Source: Bacteroidia bacterium (lineage in GTDB: Bacteria > Bacteroidota > Bacteroidia > CAIKAF01). Taken from it: DNA of 64,000 nt. The DNA lies in the NCBI GenBank assembly GCA_030427255.1, contig JAUHWY010000011.1:1-64000 (forward strand). The letters run 5' to 3'. The notes beneath the pieces are model-generated. The model searched no databases, was not told the DNA's origin, and saw only the letters and a list, made by a program, of their open reading frames with translations. The translations under genes and the position numbers were made by a program. Below, in pieces: positions 42,295 to 50,299 of the stretch. Numbering within the stretch: position 1 is the stretch's first letter; each line of letters opens with the position of its first letter.

Positions 42295-44178
42295 TTACGG
42301 TTTATTGTACAGCTCTTTTAGGTGAACCCACTTCCCCTGCACCTGAAACTGCACGGAGTCTTGCAATGGGCCAAAGTTCCATTGCACTCTGAGGGGATGC
42401 TCAATACTGCAATGCAAGGGCTTTGAATTTATGGTACATGAAATCATGCGATCTCTAGGAAGCCTAAACTCCTGTTCCTTAATGAGGCTAACAAAACTCC
42501 CTAAGGGTGGAGCCACCTCAATAGAAAAGTAGCTTTGGATTGGCCTGTTGGCCTTTAACCGGATTTGCCAGTGCAAATAGGAGGTACCCACTTCACCCTC
42601 ACCTTGGCATTTTTCTTGGTTTAACATCCATTGGAAATTGCGTTTTCCGGCAAATGCGGTGTCTATAAAAAAGGAACCGGAAGGTGCTTTTTCTGACCTT
42701 TGCAAGCTAAAGAAGTTCCATGCCAGATTTAGGCTTTTGGACGAATCCATTGGTGTAAATCCTTGGAATGGCAAGGTACAAAAGGCTTGGTAAGCTTGGG
42801 CGGAGGCAAGGTAATGAACAAAAGCCACCGGTTCATCCGAAGAGGAAGACCAGTGGCGCTCTTTTAAACTATCTAAAGCCAGACAATCGGATGGGTCATG
42901 AAGCTGTACCCATTTATCCGGGCTTTGCCTGAGCAGGTGGTTTGCCACTGCTTTTGGAAACTCCACCAAAATGGCCGGTACCCGGTTTTGATTACTTGCT
43001 AGGAACCGTTCTACGGGACGGATGTCTACAAAAGGAGTGGTTCTAAATATTTCATTCTGAAAAAGGGTGGAATAGGCCAGTAAAAAAGAAAAGGCCAGAA
43101 AAATGGGTGGTTTAAGTTGTCTAAACCACTTATTTCCCAATTGAAGCATAGCCGCCAAAGCAAAGGGAAGTAAAGGCACCAGCATGCTTTCGTGAAGTAT
43201 CGACCGACCATGAAAACCTGCTGCAAACAAATACAAAAACAGAGAAGAAAGCACTAAGACTATGCTCAACAAGGATAGCTTTTCGGAGGGTAGCCTAAGG
43301 TACTTGGTTACTTTTTTGCTGCGCTTAGCCTTAGAAAAGTATCCCAAAACAAGCATGGCCACTAGGGCCAAACCAACCAACCACGATCGGTTTATCACTT
43401 CTCCAAAAATGGATAAGTAATCTTCCCAGTTGCTTGGTGGAACAAGCCAGCCGTTGGGTCCAATATGCATTTTTTTGGCATGCTGTAGGCTTAGGTGCAA
43501 ATAGGGAAGGGTGCCTAGCGTTGACAATCCTAGGGCAAAGAAGAACGCTTTTCGGTTGTTCCTTTTCAAAAAGAATGCGGAGAACAAACAGAGACTTAAG
43601 GCCACAAAGTAAGAGGGGTAGTGGGTGTAAAACAAGGCAAGTACGGATAAGCCCAAAGCTAGGCCTCGGCTTAAGGGAACCGATTTGTTTCTGTTAAAAA
43701 TCCTGTCCCACTGGTACAAGCTAAGCAGCACTAAGCTTAAGCCCAAGCCATAAGGCCTGGCATAAAAGCCAAAAAGCACCGGTAAGTTTCCACAGGCAAT
43801 AAAGGCACAAACAAGTAGAGCGGTACGGCGGCTGAACCAATTTCCAAACACCTTGTATGCAAAAAAGACGCTGCAGGCAGAAAATAGCACAAAAGGCAAA
43901 CGTATAAGCACCTCTATAGGCGGAACCACCTGCATCCAAAGGGCCAGAATGGTTGCTGTTAGTGGTGGGTGATTGTCGCCTTCACTTAGGGTTTGTCTTA
44001 TATAGTTCCACCAACCCATTTCCTTTATGTGGTACATCACCTGCAATTCATCTACCGTGAACCCGATGGATTGAACCTTAAGAAGGCGAAGCAATAGCCC
44101 TAAGCCGAGCAGCATCCACATCATGTACCGCAAGCTTCGGAGTTTGTCGTCGGAAAAGGCCTGTGCTTTTTGATTCAT
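42295..44178 (-). CDS. GT-C fold glycosyltransferase (PMT/ArnT-like)
   Basis: 627 aa with 9-11 membrane helices in the first 370 residues and a soluble C-terminal part. The first outside loop carries the Asp-Glu pair (FTVDEL) expected for metal-dependent use of a polyprenyl-phosphate sugar, followed by NHPPLTATIL. Relatives transfer sugars to lipid A, glycans or proteins. No sugar-pathway genes are adjacent, so the acceptor is unknown. Confidence 0.8.
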   Translation of the reverse strand: MNQKAQAFSDDKLRSLRYMMWMLLGLGLLLRLLKVQSIGFTVDELQVMYHIKEMGWWNYIRQTLSEGDNHPPLTATILALWMQVVPPIEVLIRLPFVLFSACSVFFAYKVFGNWFSRRTALLVCAFIACGNLPVLFGFYARPYGLGLSLVLLSLYQWDRIFNRNKSVPLSRGLALGLSVLALFYTHYPSYFVALSLCLFSAFFLKRNNRKAFFFALGLSTLGTLPYLHLSLQHAKKMHIGPNGWLVPPSNWEDYLSIFGEVINRSWLVGLALVAMLVLGYFSKAKRSKKVTKYLRLPSEKLSLLSIVLVLSSLFLYLFAAGFHGRSILHESMLVPLLPFALAAMLQLGNKWFRQLKPPIFLAFSFLLAYSTLFQNEIFRTTPFVDIRPVERFLASNQNRVPAILVEFPKAVANHLLRQSPDKWVQLHDPSDCLALDSLKERHWSSSSDEPVAFVHYLASAQAYQAFCTLPFQGFTPMDSSKSLNLAWNFFSLQRSEKAPSGSFFIDTAFAGKRNFQWMLNQEKCQGEGEVGTSYLHWQIRLKANRPIQSYFSIEVAPPLGSFVSLIKEQEFRLPRDRMISCTINSKPLHCSIEHPLRVQWNFGPLQDSVQFQVQGKWVHLKELYNKP

Positions 44179-44183
44179 TTGGG

Positions 44184-44191
44184 TACCTTTG
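44184..44191 (+). promoter_or_regulatory. -7 box TACCTTTG of pdxH
   Basis: Exact TAnnTTTG match 22 bases before the chosen ATG at 44214. Confidence 0.5.
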
Positions 44192-44213
44192 GGAAAACGA
44201 TCGCTTATATCCT

Positions 44214-44861
44214 ATGAAAACGTATTTGTCAAAACTCCGTAAAGATTATAAAATGATGTCATTATCGGAGGACGAAGCGGGCGATGACCCCATAAAACTT
44301 TTAGAGAAATGGCTTTCAGATGCTGCAAATAACAATGTATCTGAGCCAAATGCCATGGTACTTTCAACGGTAGACGCTCAGGGAATTCCTCATTCTAGAG
44401 TTTTGCTATTGAGGAATTTAGAGCAAAAAGGACTTAGCTTTTACACCAATTATCAATCCGAAAAAGGCACGCACCTGGCAGACAATCCACATGCTGCCAT
44501 AAATTTTTTCTGGGTAGACATGGAACGTCAGGTTCGGATTGTGGGTAAGGTGGAAAAGATTTCGGTTATGGAATCTAACGAATACTTTCAATCCAGACCA
44601 CGGCAAAATCAAATTTCGGCTTGGGCATCGCCTCAAAGCGAGGTGGTTGCCAATAGAGAGGCATTAGAGGCCAGGTTTCGCGAGTTTGAGCAAAAATTTG
44701 AGGGACTGCAGGAAATCGAAAAACCACCGTTTTGGGGAGGTTACCGGCTATCTCCTTCGCGGATGGAGTTTTGGCAAGGCCGTCCGGGAAGGTTGCACGA
44801 CCGTATTCGTTTTAGTTTAGAGGAAGACCAATCGTGGAGAAGGGAACGCCTTGGTCCATAA
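44214..44861 (+). CDS. pdxH: Pyridoxamine 5'-phosphate oxidase
   Basis: 215 aa from the ATG at 44214 (MKTYLSKLRKDYKMMSLSED), preferred to the GTG at 44163 by family N-termini and by the -7 box. FMN and substrate motifs: AMVLSTVDAQGIPHSRVLLLR, FYTNYQSEKGTHLADNP, RPRQNQISAWASPQS and the C-terminal PSRMEFWQGRPGRLHDR. Oxidises PNP/PMP to pyridoxal phosphate in vitamin B6 metabolism. Confidence 0.96.
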   Translation: MKTYLSKLRKDYKMMSLSEDEAGDDPIKLLEKWLSDAANNNVSEPNAMVLSTVDAQGIPHSRVLLLRNLEQKGLSFYTNYQSEKGTHLADNPHAAINFFWVDMERQVRIVGKVEKISVMESNEYFQSRPRQNQISAWASPQSEVVANREALEARFREFEQKFEGLQEIEKPPFWGGYRLSPSRMEFWQGRPGRLHDRIRFSLEEDQSWRRERLGP

Positions 44862-44897
44862 TTTGAACTTGATAGGCATTTCACTTGTTGTATAGCT

Positions 44898-45359
44898 ATG
44901 TTTTCACCGGTCTTCTTTATTGCATTAATTGCCGCTTTGCTCCTTACAGGCATTGCTTGGTATGCTGCTTTGGTGTATTATCCCTCCTTTACCTATTGGC
45001 AAAAAGAAGCCATTCCCTTGCGTGGACCTTTAGTGCATAATAGAGGCTTTTTGCTCATGTTTCCGCTCATGTCCTTGGAGCTGCTTACCAGTTTTGCCGT
45101 AGTGATTTTTAGCGTTAAGGTGCTCTCCGCCGACACCCCGGGAGGTGACTCTTTTCTAATGATGAATGGCATCGCTTTTTTTATGCTTTTGGCCATTTGG
45201 TTTATTTCTTTAGCCTTAATGCGGCCTGCAAGAAAACAGTTTTTTAAACAGCCCGACAGCAAAGTGCACCTGCAGCTCATTCGAATTCAATACGTTCGCA
45301 CCGGCTTGTGGACCCTGAGGGCTATTTTGATGGTTTTGTCGGTGGTTCAAAAGGCTTAA
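44898..45359 (+). CDS. Four-helix membrane protein of unknown function
   Basis: 153 aa with four hydrophobic helices (about 5-27, 50-72, 85-108 and 130-150). No family recognised. It ends one base before the VWA gene, so it is probably co-transcribed with the VWA/MoxR pair; this is the only clue to its role. Confidence 0.7.
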   Translation: MFSPVFFIALIAALLLTGIAWYAALVYYPSFTYWQKEAIPLRGPLVHNRGFLLMFPLMSLELLTSFAVVIFSVKVLSADTPGGDSFLMMNGIAFFMLLAIWFISLALMRPARKQFFKQPDSKVHLQLIRIQYVRTGLWTLRAILMVLSVVQKA

Positions 45360-45360
45360 T

Positions 45361-46455
45361 ATGCAAACAGGATATTTAATTACCCGGTTTGTTGCTCCCG
45401 AAAAGGATCCCTTTGACCGCTTGCTGCCCATGTTTAGGGAATTGCTCTTGATAAGCTCCGGAAATGTGGAGGAAACCCTTGACTGGCTCCGTGAAGTGGA
45501 TAGGCAGCATCAAATTACCGATAAGGACTACACCATCGAAGATTTTATTGAGGAGCTATTCGAACGCGGCTATTTGCGCCAAGCAACTCCGGGTTCTAAA
45601 GGAGGGGCCCAAGCTACCGAAAAGGCAGACCGAATGATGCGTGAAGCTGCCCTGGAGCAAATTTTCGGAAAACTCAAACGAGATACCGGAGGACAGCACC
45701 GAAGCACAGGAATAGGAAATAAAGAAGAATGGCAAGGTTCGTATCACTCCTACAATTTTGGTGACCCTCTGGAAGATATAGACTTAAGCTTGTCCATGCA
45801 AGAGGCCATGCGCCGCACCGGATCTTGGCAACAGATGGAAGAACAAGATTTAAGGGTGCGCGAAAGCGAAAGCAAATCTAAAGTAGCTACAGTTTTGCTC
45901 ATCGATATTTCGCATTCCATGATTCTGTATGGTGAAGACCGCATTACTCCCGCTAAAAGGGTAGCCATGGCACTTGCAGAATTGGTGCGCCGAAAATACC
46001 CGGGCGACCACCTCGAAATAGTGGCCTTTGGCAACGATGCACACCGAATATCCATTAAGGATTTACCTTATTTACAAGTTGGACCATTTCATACCAACAC
46101 CGTGGCCGGCCTTGAAATGGCCTTGGATATTTTACGGAGACACCGAAGTGCCAACAAGCAAATTTTTATGATTACCGATGGCAAACCTACCTGCCTGAAA
46201 GAAGGCAAAGCTTATTATAAAAACAGCTTTGGTTTGGATGAAAAAATCTTGAACCGCACCTTGAATTTGGCCGAGGTTTGTCGCCGCCAATCTATTCCTG
46301 TAACCACCTTCATGGTCGCCCAAGATCCTTGGTTGGTAGAATTTGTAGAAGAATTCACTGAAATCAACGGCGGTAGAGCATTTTTTAGTGATTTAGAAGG
46401 CTTAGGAAGCTTGGTCTTTAGAGATTTTGAAAAAAACAGACGAAAAAGATTATGA
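45361..46455 (+). CDS. VWA-domain protein partnered with a MoxR-like ATPase
   Basis: 364 aa. A helical N-terminal half of about 170 residues precedes a von Willebrand A domain with the MIDAS motif DISHS (about 182-186), a later conserved Thr in [11 protein letters not shown] and ITDGKPT (Asp). No signal peptide or membrane helix, so cytoplasmic. Overlaps the ATPase gene by four bases. MoxR-VWA pairs act like chaperones in metal insertion or complex assembly, similar to Mg-chelatase ChlI/ChlD. Confidence 0.88.
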   Translation: MQTGYLITRFVAPEKDPFDRLLPMFRELLLISSGNVEETLDWLREVDRQHQITDKDYTIEDFIEELFERGYLRQATPGSKGGAQATEKADRMMREAALEQIFGKLKRDTGGQHRSTGIGNKEEWQGSYHSYNFGDPLEDIDLSLSMQEAMRRTGSWQQMEEQDLRVRESESKSKVATVLLIDISHSMILYGEDRITPAKRVAMALAELVRRKYPGDHLEIVAFGNDAHRISIKDLPYLQVGPFHTNTVAGLEMALDILRRHRSANKQIFMITDGKPTCLKEGKAYYKNSFGLDEKILNRTLNLAEVCRRQSIPVTTFMVAQDPWLVEFVEEFTEINGGRAFFSDLEGLGSLVFRDFEKNRRKRL

Positions 46456-47933
46456 GCGAAAAACCCTCTATAGCAACTTTAGGAGCCCTAAAAGCTTCCG
46501 GGTATCAATTCAAAAGCGTTGCCGAAGAGCTGAAGCATAATTTGTTGCTCGCCATATCCAATAATCAACACGTTTTTGAGGGAGTTTTGGATTATGAAGA
46601 CACCGTTATTCCTGAATTGAAACGAGCCATTTTGGCCAAACACCACATCAACTTTTTGGGGATGCGGGGGCAAGCCAAAACACGCATGGCACGCATGATG
46701 GTGGAGCTTCTTGATCCTTGGATTCCTGTGATTAAAGGCATTCCCATTCCCGACGATCCCTTGGCTCCTGTGTTGCCTCAAAGCAAACGGCTAATTGAGG
46801 ACTTGGGCGATGAAACCCCCATCGATTGGATGCACCGCAGCGATCGTTATGTAGAGAAACTGGCTACACCCGACGTAACAGTGGCAGACCTTATTGGAGA
46901 CATTGACCCCATTGCTGCCGCCCGCAAAGGAACAGGTCTTGGCGACGAAGACGCATTGTTTTTTGGACTTATTCCTAAGGCCAACCGATGCCTGTTTGTT
47001 TTGAACGAACTCCCCGATTTGCAAGCCCGTATTCAAGTTGCCCTTTTCAATATTCTTCAAGAAGGAGACATCCAAATCCGTAGCTTTAGATTCCGATTGG
47101 CTTTAGACATCTCTTTTGTGTTTACCGCCAATCCGGAAGATTACACAAACCGAGGCAACCTAATTACTCCGCTCAAAGACCGAATTGGAGCCCAAATCTT
47201 GACCCATTACCCAAGAAGTTTGGAGGCAGGCATGGCCATTACCCGGCAAGAAGCCAAGATTTCTAAGGAGCTTCTGGAAAGGGTATCGGTTCCCGATTGG
47301 ATGTTTCGCCTTTTTGAACAAGTGAGTTTTGAGGCACGAAAAAGTGATTTAATAGACCAGCGCAGTGGGGTTAGTGTCCGTTTATCGGTTTCGGCGCTAG
47401 AAGCCTTGTATGCTCAGGCCGAACTCCGCATGGCGATGAACGGGGAAAAGAAAACCCATATGCGCATTACCGATATGCTGGCCATGGTGCCGGCCATTAC
47501 CGGAAAAGTAGAGCTGGTGTACGAAGGCGAACAAGAGGGCAGGCAAACCGTTGCGCACACCCTAATCAATAAAGCCATTCGAAGCTGCTTTACCGAAATA
47601 TTTCCCGATCCGGAACGCATGAAGCGAAGCAAAGAAGGCGATGTGTATGCCCCATTATTGGCTTGGTATGGTCAAGGCAATGAAACCGACCTTGACGCCA
47701 TGGCCTCCGATAAGGACTATAAGCAAAGCTTAGAAGCAGTGCCGGGGCTGCGTGCTTTTGCCGAAAAATATGGCCGAAGCCAAGGAGAAGAAACGCTAGC
47801 CCTTATGGAATTTGTGCTTTTGGGCTTGGCCGAGTTCTCTCGCTTGGGTAAACACCTCAGAAATCAAGAAATCCAACTTTCTGACCTCCTGAATGCCATA
47901 ATGAACAGCGAGGAAGAAGACGATTTTTCATAG
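46452..47933 (+). CDS. MoxR-like / Mg-chelatase-related AAA+ ATPase
   Basis: 493 aa. Walker A GMRGQAKTR (about 70-78), an acidic insertion, Walker B-like CLFVLNELPDL, then IQVALFNILQEGDIQIRSFRFRLAL and FTANPEDYTNRG, the sensor region typical of MoxR and chelatase I subunits. About 150 residues longer than minimal MoxR, with a helical C-terminal extension. Acts as the motor of the VWA protein encoded just upstream. Client unknown. Confidence 0.88.
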   Translation: MSEKPSIATLGALKASGYQFKSVAEELKHNLLLAISNNQHVFEGVLDYEDTVIPELKRAILAKHHINFLGMRGQAKTRMARMMVELLDPWIPVIKGIPIPDDPLAPVLPQSKRLIEDLGDETPIDWMHRSDRYVEKLATPDVTVADLIGDIDPIAAARKGTGLGDEDALFFGLIPKANRCLFVLNELPDLQARIQVALFNILQEGDIQIRSFRFRLALDISFVFTANPEDYTNRGNLITPLKDRIGAQILTHYPRSLEAGMAITRQEAKISKELLERVSVPDWMFRLFEQVSFEARKSDLIDQRSGVSVRLSVSALEALYAQAELRMAMNGEKKTHMRITDMLAMVPAITGKVELVYEGEQEGRQTVAHTLINKAIRSCFTEIFPDPERMKRSKEGDVYAPLLAWYGQGNETDLDAMASDKDYKQSLEAVPGLRAFAEKYGRSQGEETLALMEFVLLGLAEFSRLGKHLRNQEIQLSDLLNAIMNSEEEDDFS

Positions 47934-47943
47934 AATCTTGATC

Positions 47944-48092
47944 CGGCGCCCGGATGGACGCGATAGCCTGTATGGGACGAGGCAGCGTCGGCCCCGCTGA
48001 GCCGGGCGGAGCGCATGCAAGCCCCGGAGAAGCGTAGGGACGACCTGCCAAGGCACATACAGCTAAAGCGGAGAGCCGGATAGCGCCCCAAA
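47944..48092. repeat. GC-rich folded intergenic element E7
   Basis: Ends GGCGCCCGGAT and CCGGATAGCGCC. Arms TAGCCTGTATG and CATACAGCTA pair. Same layout and right end as E4. Confidence 0.7.
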
Positions 48093-48113
48093 AAAATCTA
48101 ATTTCCCCAATTA

Positions 48114-48256
48114 GAGACCGTTGACACGTTGCTATTCTGGCGGCGACTTTGCGTTACGTCCAAATCTCAAGTTCCTCATTTACAATCAGTAAACTGCGGA
48201 CATTCAATTTGGCCGTGCCTTAATTCGCCTTGAAAACACAACGCGTCAACGGTCTC
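48114..48256 (-). mobile_element. MITE copy 1 (short form, 143 bp)
   Basis: 18-bp terminal inverted repeats GAGACCGTTGACACGTTG / CAACGCGTCAACGGTCTC. Flanked by AATTA at 48109-48113 and 48257-48261 (5-bp target duplication). No coding capacity. Its reverse complement is the backbone of the 327-bp copy at 56413 without the palindromic modules. Confidence 0.85.
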
Positions 48257-48261
48257 AATTA

Positions 48262-48381
48262 GAGACTGTTGATGCGTTGCGTTTTCAAGACACAGTTCCT
48301 GAACGCAGCGTCAGGGTTTATAATCCTGACCGTAGCGTCAGGGCAGGATTGCCGCCAGAATAGCGTCGCATCACCAGTCTC
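48262..48381 (+). mobile_element. MITE copy 2 (120 bp, core deleted, two palindromes)
   Basis: Starts GAGACTGTTGATGCGTTG and ends GCATCACCAGTCTC, with AATTA on both sides (48257-48261, 48382-48386). The inner part holds CTGAACGCAGCGTCAG and CTGACCGTAGCGTCAG and lacks the backbone core. Confidence 0.8.
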
Positions 48382-48428
48382 AATTAACGTTAGTTTAAAA
48401 GTACATCCTTACCTTGCAAAGAAAACGC

Positions 48429-50036
48429 ATGCGGCGCTTTGTCATTTTCTTGATATTTCTTGGTTTAGCTGGCACCCTAAAGGCGCAACTTCCCCCAAAA
48501 TTGGTGGTGTATATTTCGGTGGATCAAATGCGGGCAGATTACCTGTTTCGTTTTCGTAAGCTATTTACAACCACAGGCTTACTGCGCATGGAGAGCCTAG
48601 GGCGGGTGTATAGAAACCACCATTACAGCTATGTGCCCACCTACACCGGCCCGGGACACGCTACCCTCAGCACCGGCACTTGGCCTTATTATCATGGCAT
48701 TGTGGCCAACGATTGGTTTGATAGAGAAGTGCGGCGAAAGGTCTATTGCGTCGAAGATGCCAGTGCTCAGCCGGTGGGTACTTCCCACAAAAATGGTCAA
48801 ATGAGTCCCGTTTGGCTTAGAAGCAGCACCCTTGGCGACGAGCTGAAGCTGGCCTATCCCGAAGCAAAGTCGGTGGCCATTGCTTTAAAAGACCGGGCGG
48901 CCATCCTTATGGCCGGTCATTCTGCCGACGGTGTGTACTGGTTCGACGAAAGCACAGGACGTTTTGTTAGTTCCACCTTTTATACCCAAAGTTTACCTGC
49001 TTGGCTTGAGCAATTCAACGGCAAAAAGCGTGCAGAAACCCTGCTTCAAGACGATTGGACCCTGAGTATTCCCGAAGCCATGCTTCAAGATTTTGGTCCG
49101 GACGAAAGTCCCTACGAAATGCCCTTTAAAGGGCACGAAAAAGTGACTTTTCCCTATCCGCTCAAAAAAATTGCCAAAGAAAAGGGCTTGGGGCTCATAA
49201 AATCTGTGCCGGGCGGAAATACCATCACCTTTGAAATGGCTCAAGCTGCCATTGAGGGCGAAGGACTGGGGCAAGATTATCAGCCCGATTTACTGCATCT
49301 GAGCTTTTCGGCCACAGATTATTGCGGCCACCAATTTGGACCTCGCAGCTTGGAATTGGCCGACATGTACCGACGTTTTGATGAAGAAATGACCTTGTTT
49401 TTGAATTACTTGGATCAGACCGTCGGAAAAGACGAATATGTGGTGGTGTTAAGTGCCGACCACGGTGTAGCCGACAACCCACATGCCATGGAGGCACAAC
49501 ATATTCCGGCAGGGGTAATTCCTCCCAACTTCGAAAAAGAGTTGATGGAATGGTGCCATAGGGAAGGAGCCCCGGGTGCCGTTTTGGCCTTTGAGAACTT
49601 GCAGATTTATTTTGATTACCCTGCTCTGGAGGCCGCAGCTGTGCCTTTGCCTGCTTTTCGTCTTAAGCTGGAGCAATGGCTGCACAAGCAGGCCTGGGTA
49701 CAAGATTTGCTTTGGGCGGATCAGGTCGACGCTCATTTAAACCATCCCTTAGCCACGGGTTTTGCCGCACGAGGCTATGGAAAGCAGCGTTCCGGTGACC
49801 TTATGTTGTTGCTTGCGCCGGGTTACGTAGAGACGACCTTTGATGGCAAGGGGGCCACCCACGGAAGCCATTATGCCTACGACACACACGTGCCATTGAT
49901 TGTATTTGGCAAGGGCATGGACCGATTGGAGTGGCATGGCCCAACACGAGTGGTAGATATAGCGCCCAGTGTGGCAAGCCTACTTCAAATTCGGGCTCCC
50001 AATGCTTCGGTTGGAAAGGTGTTGCCGGGTTTTTGA
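48429..50036 (+). CDS. pafA: PafA-type alkaline phosphatase
   Basis: 535 aa from the ATG at 48429 with a signal peptide (MRRFVIFLIFLGLAGTLKAQ). The alkaline phosphatase superfamily core is clear: VYISVDQM (metal Asp), TYTGPGHATLSTGT with the nucleophile Thr (71-79), a Lys-x-Arg pair in ALKDRAAI as in PafA, and VVVLSADHGV and GSHYAYDTHVPLI for the second metal site. A periplasmic phosphomonoesterase that releases phosphate. The preceding in-frame TTG at 48414 is a less likely start. Confidence 0.93.
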   Translation: MRRFVIFLIFLGLAGTLKAQLPPKLVVYISVDQMRADYLFRFRKLFTTTGLLRMESLGRVYRNHHYSYVPTYTGPGHATLSTGTWPYYHGIVANDWFDREVRRKVYCVEDASAQPVGTSHKNGQMSPVWLRSSTLGDELKLAYPEAKSVAIALKDRAAILMAGHSADGVYWFDESTGRFVSSTFYTQSLPAWLEQFNGKKRAETLLQDDWTLSIPEAMLQDFGPDESPYEMPFKGHEKVTFPYPLKKIAKEKGLGLIKSVPGGNTITFEMAQAAIEGEGLGQDYQPDLLHLSFSATDYCGHQFGPRSLELADMYRRFDEEMTLFLNYLDQTVGKDEYVVVLSADHGVADNPHAMEAQHIPAGVIPPNFEKELMEWCHREGAPGAVLAFENLQIYFDYPALEAAAVPLPAFRLKLEQWLHKQAWVQDLLWADQVDAHLNHPLATGFAARGYGKQRSGDLMLLLAPGYVETTFDGKGATHGSHYAYDTHVPLIVFGKGMDRLEWHGPTRVVDIAPSVASLLQIRAPNASVGKVLPGF

Positions 50037-50054
50037 ACCTTTTTTTTTAAGTTT

Positions 50055-50217
50055 TGGGGCGTAGCCGGGCCCTTACCTTTACTCCGTGTTGCCCACCACA
50101 CGGGTCGCTAAGGCACAAAGGAGCTCACCGAAAAAAACGGTTCCGCTCTTTGTGCCTAAGCGTCCCGGCGGCGTTCAACTCCGGGGTATCGGTGCGGTCC
50201 CTACGCCGAATCCCCGG
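50055..50217. repeat. GC-rich folded intergenic element E8
   Basis: Outer ends GGGGCGTAG and CTACGCC are inverted. The inner stem pairs CGCTAAGGCACAAAG with CTTTGTGCCTAAGCG. Ends and stem are shared with E10 at 63470. Confidence 0.75.
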
Positions 50218-50299
50218 TAAAGATTCAAATCTGACCATTATATGGAGGCTGTTTGCCTGCTTTTCTCTATTTTCATACACTACTTAGGATCTGCCTGCC

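Larger units (their letters stand above)
47934..48428. other. Intergenic region: element E7 and two MITE copies
   Basis: No gene. E7 (47944-48092) is followed by two adjacent MITE copies (48114-48256 and 48262-48381), each flanked by AATTA. TACCTTGC at 48410-48417, one T short of the -7 consensus, may be the pafA promoter. Confidence 0.8.

Noticed and set aside
45361-47933. The VWA/MoxR pair as a phage-defence system
   Set aside because: No nuclease, protease or other effector is linked; the surroundings are housekeeping genes.
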